From contig NZ_CABVIX010000011.1 of NCBI RefSeq assembly GCF_902498185.1, forward strand, positions 62,001 through 126,000: a stretch of DNA of 64,000 bases, written 5' to 3'. The notes under the pieces were generated by a model. The model was given only the letters and a program-made list of their open reading frames with translations, did not search any database and was not told the origin of the DNA. Shown here in pieces: positions 35,318 to 42,822 of the stretch. Each line of letters begins with the position of its first letter. Position 1 is the first letter of the stretch. Source of the DNA: Pseudomonas fluorescens (GTDB lineage: Bacteria > Pseudomonadota > Gammaproteobacteria > Pseudomonadales > Pseudomonadaceae). The translations under genes and the position numbers were made by a program.

Positions 35318-36123
35318 CAGAGCGCGTCTCCATAGCGCTGTTTACGCGCATAGAGCTTCTGCGCCTTGCCTTCGAGCCAACTGAGCAAGGCGGCCTCCTC
35401 GGCAAGCACCTTGCGCAGCGGCTGCTGGAAGTAGCCACGCAGGAAGCGCAGCTTGTCACGCTGGGTCAGGCCGATATCGAGCGCCGAAAAGTACAGCGCC
35501 GCCAAGTCCTTGTCACGCCAGCGCCGCGAGATGCTCGGGCGGGTCTGGGCGCGGTGCAGGTCGATCAGCGACAGCTTGAAATTGTCGGCCGTCACCGGCC
35601 GGTCGGTGTGCAGCAGGAAGTGGCAGATATAGCAGTCGCGATGGTTGACCCCGGCACGGTGCATGGTGCCAGTCATCTTCGCCACTTCAGCGATCAGCGC
35701 ACGCTTGAGGCGTGGGGCGGGCGGTTGGCGGACCCAGTCGAGGCTGAAGTCTTCCAGGCTGACGGTCGGTGCCAGCTCTTCGGTGACGATGAACGAATGC
35801 TGCGCCGCCGGGTTGCTGCCACGCTCGCCATAGGCCACGGCGGTCATGGTCGGCACGCCGGCCTGGTGCAGGCGCTCGATGGCCCGCCACTCCTGACCGG
35901 CACCGAGCACGGGCAGCTTGGCGGTGAACAGGTTCTTGAAGATCTCGCCCCATCCGATGCCACGGTGAATCTTGACAAAATAACCCCTGCCTTCCACCTC
36001 GGTACGCAGGGTACGGCGGCCTTCGAGCTCGCGGTACACCTCGCCCTGCAGTGCCTCGACAGCCTCGAAGGCATCGCACTGGGCCCACAGGCGCCTGAAG
36101 GGTTCGGCCAGTATCAGTTTCAT
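35317..36123 (-). CDS. waaP: LPS core heptose(I) kinase WaaP (RfaP)
   Basis: 268-residue kinase that phosphorylates heptose I of the LPS inner core, needed for outer-membrane integrity and, in P. aeruginosa, for viability. ATP lysine in GYFVKIHRG (Lys51), catalytic HRD with Asp163 in GVNHRDCYICHFLL, and LSLIDLHRAQ as the metal site. Start MKLILAEPF gives the family length; ATGA overlap with waaG. It is the best recognised of the four kinase-like genes in this cluster. Confidence 0.95.
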   Translation of the reverse strand: MKLILAEPFRRLWAQCDAFEAVEALQGEVYRELEGRRTLRTEVEGRGYFVKIHRGIGWGEIFKNLFTAKLPVLGAGQEWRAIERLHQAGVPTMTAVAYGERGSNPAAQHSFIVTEELAPTVSLEDFSLDWVRQPPAPRLKRALIAEVAKMTGTMHRAGVNHRDCYICHFLLHTDRPVTADNFKLSLIDLHRAQTRPSISRRWRDKDLAALYFSALDIGLTQRDKLRFLRGYFQQPLRKVLAEEAALLSWLEGKAQKLYARKQRYGDAL

Positions 36124-37244
36124 GCGCGCTCCGGAGCCAGGATAACGTCGGCGGCATGCTGCGGCATGCTGTACAGGTCGGCGGTGTCGGCGAACGCCAG
36201 GCCGTTTCGGCCCCAATCGGAGCGGGCCTGGTCATCTTCGAGCATGCGCTGCAGGTAGCGGTTGAGCTGCTCCTGCTCGAACGGCTCGTCGAGCACCAGG
36301 CCGCTGTCAGCCTCGGCAATGTAGTGGGCATAGCCGCAGACCGCCGAGACCAGCACCGGCAAGCCGGCAACCACGGCTTCGAGCAGCACGGTGCCGGTGT
36401 TTTCGTTGTAGGCCGGGTGAATCAGCAGGTCGGCGCCGAGCAGGAAGCGCGGGATGTCGCTGCGCCCCTTGAGGAACTGCACCTGCTCACCAAGGCCCAG
36501 GGTCGCGCTCTGCAACTGGAAGACCCTGGGGTCGTCCTGGCCGATGACCATCAGCCGGGTGCGCTTGCGCAGCGCCGCGGGCAGGGCCGCGAGGGCCTTG
36601 AGGCTGCGATCGACGCCCTTGGTCTTGAAGCCAGAGCCGATCTGCACCAGCAGCAGGTCGTCATCGCCCAGACCGAATTCCTTGCGGAACTGCGCGCGAA
36701 TCTGCCCGGCATCGGCCGGCGCGCGGCGGTCCTGGGAGATTCCCGGCGGCAGCAAGTGGAAGCGCTCGACCGGAGTGCCGTAATGCTTGATGAACAGCGG
36801 CTGCTGCACCTCGGAGATCATCAGGATCTCGGTGCGGGCGTCCTTGGCGAACACGGAGCGCTCGTATTCGGCAAAGTGGCGGTAGCGGCCCCAGCGTCGG
36901 TAGAGGCTGTGGCGCAGGTTCTGCGCCTTGTCCTCGTAGCACCCGTCGGCGGCGTAGTAGACGTCCAGGCCCGGCATCTTGTTGAAGCCGATCAGCCGGT
37001 CAACCGGGCGCTTGGCCAGGTCCGCCTCCATCCAGGCGCTGAGCTTTTCGTTGCGCCGATGGTTGAACAGCGCCTTGACCGGCGCCACCAGCACTTCGAA
37101 GCCAGGCGGAATGTCGCCTTCCCAGATCAGCGTGTAGACGCGGATCTGGTGACCCCGCTTCTGGCACTCCAGGGCAATGCGCATGAAATCGCGTTGCAGG
37201 CCGCCGAAGGGAAAATATTTGTACAGCACGAAAGCCAGTTGCAT
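36120..37244 (-). CDS. waaG: LPS core glycosyltransferase WaaG
   Basis: 374-residue GT4-family glycosyltransferase (GT-B fold) that adds the first outer-core sugar to heptose II. Start MQLAFVLYKYFPFGGLQRD carries the family's N-terminal signature; the ATG at 37244 was chosen over a TTG one codon earlier and gives a TGATG overlap with waaC. The C-terminal donor-binding EX7E motif is ENTGTVLLEAVVAGLPVLV. In P. aeruginosa this position is PA5010. Confidence 0.95.
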   Translation of the reverse strand: MQLAFVLYKYFPFGGLQRDFMRIALECQKRGHQIRVYTLIWEGDIPPGFEVLVAPVKALFNHRRNEKLSAWMEADLAKRPVDRLIGFNKMPGLDVYYAADGCYEDKAQNLRHSLYRRWGRYRHFAEYERSVFAKDARTEILMISEVQQPLFIKHYGTPVERFHLLPPGISQDRRAPADAGQIRAQFRKEFGLGDDDLLLVQIGSGFKTKGVDRSLKALAALPAALRKRTRLMVIGQDDPRVFQLQSATLGLGEQVQFLKGRSDIPRFLLGADLLIHPAYNENTGTVLLEAVVAGLPVLVSAVCGYAHYIAEADSGLVLDEPFEQEQLNRYLQRMLEDDQARSDWGRNGLAFADTADLYSMPQHAADVILAPERA

Positions 37245-38302
37245 CAACGAACATCCTCAGCCAGCAGCAGCGCGCTCAAGCGGCTCGCCACATGCTCGGG
37301 ATTCAGGCGAGTGAAGCACAGCGGCCACTCGCGGTTGAGATCGTACCGGCGCAGGTCCTCGGCGCTCGGCTTGTAAGTGCATTTCTTCTGCATGCAGGGC
37401 GCGCACGGGAAACTGCTCGCCTGGTGTACCTGCGCCTTGCCATAGGCACCGGTGAGGCCCGGATTGGTCGGACCGAACAGTGACAGGGTCGGTACATCCA
37501 GCGCTGCAGCCAGGTGCCCCAGGCCGGTGTCCACGGCGACGCAGGCCTTGGCAGCCGCCAGCACGCGGGCAACACCTGCCAGGTTCAGCCTGGGCAGTAC
37601 CTGGCAGTTGTCCAGGCCCTTGGCGATGCGTTCGGCACGCGCCTGCTCGGCAGGGTTGCCCCACGGCAGGCGCACTTGCAGTCCCTTGCGCGCCATGCGC
37701 TCGGCCAGCTCGCGCCAGTAGGCCTCGGGCCAGTGCTTGGTGGCCCAGGTGGTGCCATGCAGAAACACCACGTAGGGCGAGGCGGGGGGCAGTTGCAGGC
37801 GGTTCAGGTCAAGGCCGTAGTCGCCCAGTCCTTCGGGCAGGTCATAGGCCAGGGCCAGGGCGAACAGCTTGCGCACCCGCTCGACGGCATGCTGGCCGAC
37901 AGCGACCGACAGGGGCCGGTCGTAGAAGCGGCTCGACCAGCCTTCGCGGGCCGAGTAGCGGTCGAGCCCGGCCACTGGCGCCTTGACGTAGCGTGTCAGC
38001 AAGGCTGACTTGACCAGCCCCTGGGCGTCGATCACCAGGTCATACTGACGCTCGCGCAGGCGCTGCTTGAACTGACGCCACTCGCCGCTCTTGAAGGTCT
38101 GCCAGAGGTTCTTCCGCCAGCGGCGGATGGCCACCGGAATCACCTGGTCGACGGCCGGGTGCCAGCTGGGGATCTCCGCGAAGCCTTCCTCCACCACCCA
38201 GTCGAAGCGAATGCCAGGGATGGCGTGGGCGGCATCGGTGAGCGCCGGCAGGGTGTGAATCACATCGCCCAGGGACGAGGTCTTGATGATCAGTACCCGC
38301 AC
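37244..38302 (-). CDS. waaC: LPS heptosyltransferase I WaaC
   Basis: 352-residue GT9 enzyme that puts the first L-glycero-D-manno-heptose on Kdo2-lipid A. MRVLIIKTSSLGDVIHTLPAL is the classic WaaC start, and VFLHGTTWATKHWPEAYW plus VDTGLGHLAAALDVPTLSLFGPTNP are the GT9 donor-site motifs. GTG start directly after the waaF TAA stop. Acts at the inner face of the inner membrane. Confidence 0.96.
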   Translation of the reverse strand: MRVLIIKTSSLGDVIHTLPALTDAAHAIPGIRFDWVVEEGFAEIPSWHPAVDQVIPVAIRRWRKNLWQTFKSGEWRQFKQRLRERQYDLVIDAQGLVKSALLTRYVKAPVAGLDRYSAREGWSSRFYDRPLSVAVGQHAVERVRKLFALALAYDLPEGLGDYGLDLNRLQLPPASPYVVFLHGTTWATKHWPEAYWRELAERMARKGLQVRLPWGNPAEQARAERIAKGLDNCQVLPRLNLAGVARVLAAAKACVAVDTGLGHLAAALDVPTLSLFGPTNPGLTGAYGKAQVHQASSFPCAPCMQKKCTYKPSAEDLRRYDLNREWPLCFTRLNPEHVASRLSALLLAEDVR

Positions 38303-39352
38303 TTAGTCGACCTCGGTCAGGACATCGATCAAACCCGGCCCGTCAAGGCGCTGCAATGCCGTGATCACGGCATCGGGCTCAAGCAGGCGCAGGCAGTTGT
38401 AATGCCCGAAGCGGCAGGTGCGGTCGAAGCACGGGCTGCATTCCAGGCCCAGGCGCACGACCTCGACCTGATCGGCCAGCGGCGGGGTAAAGCCCGGCGA
38501 GGTCGAGCCATAGACCGCCACCAGCGGGCGGTCGAGTGCAGCGGCCACATGCATCAGGCCCGAATCGTTGGACACCACGGCAGCGGCGCAGGACATCAGG
38601 TCGATGGCCTCGGCGAGCGAGGTCTCGCCACTGAGGTTGACGGATTCTTCGCGCAGGCCTGGGATCAGCCGGTCGCGGATCGATTCGCCGACCGGGTGGT
38701 CCTTTTTCGAGCCGAACAGCCACACCTGCCAGCCTTCGCGGATCTTTGCCTCGGCGACCTGGGCGTAGTGCTCGGAGGGCCAGCGCTTGGCCTCGCCGAA
38801 CTCGGCGCCTGGGCACAGCGCCAGCACCGGACGGTCCAGGGCGAGGCCGAACTTGGCCAGGGCCGCGTCACGGCTCTCGCCTTCGATGCGCAGTCGCGGC
38901 CGTGGATAAGGCGTGGGCAGGTCGGCACCGTCCGGATAGGCCAGCGCCATGAAGCGCTCGATCATCAGCGGGTAGCGCGCCTTGTCCAGCTTGCGCACGT
39001 CGTTGAGCAGGCCCCAGCGCATTTCGCCGCGCCAACCGGTACGTCGGGCGATACCGGCGAAAAACGGCACGAGCGCCGACTTCAGCGAGTTGGGCAGCAA
39101 GATCGCCTGGTCGTACTGGCCCGTCAGCGACTTGCCAATGCGCCGGCGCGTGCCCAGTTCGAGCGCACCATGGCCGAGCGGAAAGCTCAAGGCCTGACGG
39201 ACTTCGGGCATGCGCTCGAGGATCGGTCGGCTCCACTCGGGCGCCAGCACGTCGATCACGCATTCGGGGTGACGGTGTTTCAGGCACTGGAACAGGGTTT
39301 GCGCCATCACCATGTCGCCTACCCAGCTAGGCCCAATGATCAGAATTCTCAT
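38303..39352 (-). CDS. waaF: LPS heptosyltransferase II WaaF
   Basis: 349-residue GT9 enzyme that adds the second heptose. Start MRILIIGPSWVGDMVMAQTLF, LPNSLKSALVPFFAGIARRTGWRGE, and the C-terminal SNDSGLMHVAAALDRPLVAVYGSTSPGFTPPL are diagnostic. First gene of the seven-gene LPS-core run; a 150-bp gap with an inverted repeat separates it from glnE. No ilvE gene lies between waaF and glnE, unlike P. aeruginosa. Confidence 0.96.
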   Translation of the reverse strand: MRILIIGPSWVGDMVMAQTLFQCLKHRHPECVIDVLAPEWSRPILERMPEVRQALSFPLGHGALELGTRRRIGKSLTGQYDQAILLPNSLKSALVPFFAGIARRTGWRGEMRWGLLNDVRKLDKARYPLMIERFMALAYPDGADLPTPYPRPRLRIEGESRDAALAKFGLALDRPVLALCPGAEFGEAKRWPSEHYAQVAEAKIREGWQVWLFGSKKDHPVGESIRDRLIPGLREESVNLSGETSLAEAIDLMSCAAAVVSNDSGLMHVAAALDRPLVAVYGSTSPGFTPPLADQVEVVRLGLECSPCFDRTCRFGHYNCLRLLEPDAVITALQRLDGPGLIDVLTEVD

Positions 39353-39371
39353 GCTTTATCCAGAAACGGTC

Positions 39372-39407
39372 GGGGAGGCGCAGGCGACAGGACAACCCGG
39401 CCTCCCC
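39372..39407. promoter_or_regulatory. Inverted repeat in the waaF leader, with nearby REP fragment
   Basis: Perfect 8-bp arms GGGGAGGC / GCCTCCCC with a 20-nt loop, about 20 nt before waaF. A REP-like fragment (ctgtaggagcgggt) follows at about 39477-39492. The hairpin could shape the leader or terminate read-through from glnE; no T-run is present on the minus strand. Confidence 0.35.
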
Positions 39408-39502
39408 TCTTTATATTCAGGCTATGTGGCCGGCAGTGTATCACGCGGCCTTGTGGGGGGCAGTTGGGGGTATCGCCCTGTAGGAGCGGGTCGGGAAGGA
39501 TC

Positions 39503-42439
39503 TCAGCTCAGGCCCAGCTCCGCCCAGATCCGCCGCACTTCACGGCGCTCGTCGGCGAACTGCGCCGCATCGATCACCCCCGCCTGCTTCTGCAACGCCT
39601 GGCGGTGCGAGGCCGAGCGGAACGCCTTGTAGACCTCGCGCAGCAGCACCGCATCGTTGGCGGGCATCAACCCGGCCTGCTCGAGCTCTTCAAGAATGCG
39701 GATATTGTCGGTCCAGCGCAGCAGCGCCGGATGGTCATGAGACCAGGCCAGCGCCGCGTATTGCACCATGAATTCGATATCGACGATCCCGCCGGCATCC
39801 TGCTTGATGTCGAACGGCATCCCCGCATCGAACGCATTGGCCGCCGTGCCCGCTGCGGTAACACGGGTGCCCAGGCTGCCGCGCATCTTGGCGCGCATCT
39901 CGCTGACTTCGGCCTGCAGCTTCGGCAGATCCCGCGACCGGCCCAGCACCTGCGCGCGCACCCCTTCAAAGGCACTGGCGACCTGCGGGCAACCCACCAG
40001 CACCCGCGCCCGCACCAGGGCCTGGTGCTCCCAGGTCCAGGCTTCATTCTGCTGGTAACGCTCGAATGCACCCAGGGAACTCACCAGCAACCCGGCTGCA
40101 CCGGAGGGCCGCAAGCGCATGTCCACGTCGTAGAGCTGGCCCGAGTTGGTCTGGGTCGTCAGCAGGTGGATGATGCGCTGGCCCAGCCGGGTGTAGAACT
40201 GCGCACTGTCGATGGGCTTGGTGCCGTCGGTCTCGGCCTGCGGGTCGCCATCGTGGATGAACACCAGGTCCAGGTCGGAGCCGTGGCCGAGCTCGATGCC
40301 GCCGACCTTGCCGTAGCCGACAATCACGAAGCCCGGATCACACAGGCTGCCATCGCTGCGCCTGGGCTGGCCATGGCGGGCCACCGTCTGGCGCCAGGCC
40401 AGGGCCAGCACCTGGTCCAGGATCGCCTCGGCAAGCCAGGTCAGGTAGTCACTGACTTTCATCAATGGCAGGTTGCCAGTGATCTCCGAGGCCGCCACGC
40501 GCAAGCTGTGGGCCAGCTTGAAGTGGCGCAGGGCTTCCATCTGCTGCTCAAGGTCGTCCTCGGGAATGCGGGTCAGGCGCTCGCGCAGCTCGCTGGCGAG
40601 CTCCGGCGCCAGCGGGGGGCTGAACAGCCGGCCTTCATTGAGGAGTTCGTCAAGCAGCAACGGGAAGCGGGTGATCTGCTCGGCAATCCAGGGGCTGGCC
40701 GCGCACAGGGTCAGCAAGCGCCGCAGGGCGCCGGGGTTTTCTGTCAAAAGCACCAGGTACGCCGAACGCCGCGCCACCGCCTCGACCAGCGGCAATACTC
40801 GCTCCAGCACCAGGTCCGGGTCGTCATGCTCGACCGCCTGGGCCAGCAGTCGTGGGATAAAGGCATCCAGCCGCTCGCGGCCGATACGCTGCATAGAGCG
40901 CAAGGCGGGGCTTACGCGCAACCCCGCCAGGTGCCGCAGCGCCTTGGCGGCATCGGCAAAACCCGCCTCCTGCAACTGGCGGGCGGCAGCATCCTCGTCC
41001 TGCGCCTGCTCCCACAGCGGCGACCACTCGCCGCCGACGACCAGTTCGCTGTCTTCGCCCTCCTCTTCATCCGGATCGGCGATGACCTGGCGGAAATGCC
41101 AGTCGATGCGTGCGCGCCAGTGCATGAGCTGGGCGTGGAAGCTCTCCCAGTCGGCGAAGCCGAGCATGTAGGCGATGCGCGCGCGGTCGGTATCGCCATC
41201 GGGCAGCATCTGCGTCTGGCGGTCGGCGATGGCCTGGATGGCGTGCTCGGTGTAGCGCAGGAATTCATAGCCTTCGCGCAGCTCGGCAATGACCGCCCCA
41301 GGCAGGTAGCCCTGGCCTTCCAGGGTCGCCAGCACCTTGAGCAGTGGCCGCTGCTGCAGGCTGAGGTCGCGTCCGCCATGGATCAGCTGGAAGGCCTGCG
41401 CGATGAACTCCACCTCGCGGATGCCGCCGGCGCCGAGCTTGATGTTGTCGGCCATGCCCTTGCGCCGCACCTCCTGCTGGATCAGTTGCTTCATGGTGCG
41501 CAGCGCCTCGATGGCCGAAAAGTCGAGGTAACGCCGGTAGACGAAGGGCTTGAGCATGTCCTGCAACTGCGCCCCAGCCACCTGGTCGCCAGCCACCACG
41601 CGGGCCTTGATCATGGCGTAGCGTTCCCAGTCGCGGCCCTGGTCCTGGTAGTAGTGCTCCAGCGCATTGAAGCTCAGCACCAGCGCGCCCGCCGAGCCAT
41701 AGGGACGCAAACGCATGTCGACACGGAACACGAAGCCGTCGACGGTCACCGGGTCCAGCGCCTTGATGAGCCGCTGGCCAAGCCGGGTGAAAAACTCCTG
41801 GTTGTCGAGCGAGCGCTTGACCCCCTCGGTCTCGCCGCCCTCCGGGAAGGCAAAGATCAGGTCGATATCCGACGACAGGTTCAGCTCCACTGCGCCCAGC
41901 TTGCCCATGCCCAGCACCACCAGGTGCTGCGGCAGGCCGCTGCGGTGGCCGATCGGCGTGCCGAACTGCTGGCAATGGCGCGGGTACAGCCACTGGTAGG
42001 CCTGATCGATGGCGGCATCGGCAAGGTCCGACAGGTCGCGGCAGGTTTCGCGCAGGTCGGCCTGGCGGGTCAGGTCGCGCCAGATGATGCGCACCTGCTG
42101 GCGATTGCGCTCGCGGCGCAGGTTGCGTGCCAGTTCGTCCTCGCTCTGCGCCGCCTGGGCGGCTGCGGCTACCTGCGCGCACAGCTGACCCGGGGCCAGG
42201 CTGCGGTCCAGCTCGCCGCTGGCGACCAGCTGGAACAGCACGTCCGGCTCGCGCACCGCCTGGCCAAGGACGAAGTCGCTGGCGGCGGCAACCTGGTTGA
42301 ACTGGGCGCGGTGCAGCGCGCTCCAACTGTCCAGGACGAGCCCGGAGTCAGCGCTCAGTGCTTCACGCAATGACTGCTCGTTACGGGCAACCAGAGGTTG
42401 GAGGGCGCAGGGCAGATCGGAGGGCAAAGGCAGGCGCAT
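39503..42439 (-). CDS. glnE: Bifunctional glutamine synthetase adenylyltransferase/deadenylase
   Basis: 978-residue GlnE, which adenylylates (inactivates) and deadenylylates glutamine synthetase in response to PII and glutamine. Two nucleotidyltransferase domains are visible: the N-terminal one with LSSDIDLIFAFPEGGE (~180-195) and the C-terminal one with GHGSDLDLVFIHDGD (~721-735), each followed by a helical regulatory domain. AAGGATAG precedes the ATG. Length and placement between waaF and aceE match P. putida. Confidence 0.97.
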   Translation of the reverse strand: MRLPLPSDLPCALQPLVARNEQSLREALSADSGLVLDSWSALHRAQFNQVAAASDFVLGQAVREPDVLFQLVASGELDRSLAPGQLCAQVAAAAQAAQSEDELARNLRRERNRQQVRIIWRDLTRQADLRETCRDLSDLADAAIDQAYQWLYPRHCQQFGTPIGHRSGLPQHLVVLGMGKLGAVELNLSSDIDLIFAFPEGGETEGVKRSLDNQEFFTRLGQRLIKALDPVTVDGFVFRVDMRLRPYGSAGALVLSFNALEHYYQDQGRDWERYAMIKARVVAGDQVAGAQLQDMLKPFVYRRYLDFSAIEALRTMKQLIQQEVRRKGMADNIKLGAGGIREVEFIAQAFQLIHGGRDLSLQQRPLLKVLATLEGQGYLPGAVIAELREGYEFLRYTEHAIQAIADRQTQMLPDGDTDRARIAYMLGFADWESFHAQLMHWRARIDWHFRQVIADPDEEEGEDSELVVGGEWSPLWEQAQDEDAAARQLQEAGFADAAKALRHLAGLRVSPALRSMQRIGRERLDAFIPRLLAQAVEHDDPDLVLERVLPLVEAVARRSAYLVLLTENPGALRRLLTLCAASPWIAEQITRFPLLLDELLNEGRLFSPPLAPELASELRERLTRIPEDDLEQQMEALRHFKLAHSLRVAASEITGNLPLMKVSDYLTWLAEAILDQVLALAWRQTVARHGQPRRSDGSLCDPGFVIVGYGKVGGIELGHGSDLDLVFIHDGDPQAETDGTKPIDSAQFYTRLGQRIIHLLTTQTNSGQLYDVDMRLRPSGAAGLLVSSLGAFERYQQNEAWTWEHQALVRARVLVGCPQVASAFEGVRAQVLGRSRDLPKLQAEVSEMRAKMRGSLGTRVTAAGTAANAFDAGMPFDIKQDAGGIVDIEFMVQYAALAWSHDHPALLRWTDNIRILEELEQAGLMPANDAVLLREVYKAFRSASHRQALQKQAGVIDAAQFADERREVRRIWAELGLS

Positions 42440-42625
42440 GGTCTATCCTTGATCGGCGAACAAGAGAGGGTTTGATGCGGTCAAGGGGAAGCCGGACCAC
42501 GGTTGGACTGTCATACAAAAGTTATTAATAGCTGTAAATCTCGACTTGGCGGCAGTAATCATCAAGAATCACCTAAGCAGAAGCCATTCCCCACCACCCG
42601 TATCGTTTTTCCTCACAACCCAGGT

Positions 42626-42642
42626 AGCGGCCATAAGCCGCT
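42626..42642 (+). promoter_or_regulatory. Short hairpin in the glnE-aceE intergenic region
   Basis: AGCGGC-cataa-GCCGCT stem-loop followed by TTCCTG, just before the first GntR-type palindrome. The 383-bp gap between divergent glnE and aceE holds this hairpin, the two palindromes below and no gene. Confidence 0.3.
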
Positions 42643-42646
42643 TTCC

Positions 42647-42661
42647 TGTAGTTTTACTACT
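42647..42661. promoter_or_regulatory. GntR/FadR-type operator 1 upstream of aceE
   Basis: TGTAGT-TTT-ACTACT, an imperfect 6-3-6 palindrome (one mismatch) that fits the FCD/FadR-subfamily GntR pattern TNGTNNNACNA. It lies about 165 bp before aceE and its centre is 52 bp from an almost identical site, so the pair is unlikely to be chance. Confidence 0.6.
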
Positions 42662-42698
42662 ACCCCCAAACTGCAAAAGCATGAAATGCGAGAGCATT

Positions 42699-42713
42699 TG
42701 TAGTAAAACTACA
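42699..42713. promoter_or_regulatory. GntR/FadR-type operator 2 upstream of aceE
   Basis: TGTAGT-AAA-ACTACA, a perfect 15-bp palindrome of the same class, about 110 bp before the aceE start. Regulators of this family control pyruvate dehydrogenase in other bacteria (PdhR, with a TTGGT-N3-ACCAA type site). The regulator is not encoded nearby. Confidence 0.65.
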
Positions 42714-42822
42714 CGGCGCCGGATCATACCCCGGTAATCCAAGAATTCATGACGTCTGCCCAAAAGGCCAGTCGCAAACTCAGGCAACCGATTCTGGAAG
42801 CCTTTCCGCCCTGGAGCAAGCC

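Noticed and set aside
39353..39502. A missing ilvE gene between waaF and glnE
   Set aside because: Only 150 bp lie here with no remnant; P. putida-group genomes normally lack ilvE at this place, so it is not a deletion in this strain.
38159..42373. 1404-codon open frame on the plus strand
   Set aside because: Antisense to waaC, waaF and glnE, all strongly recognised; composition is that of a mirror frame in GC-rich DNA, with no domain pattern.
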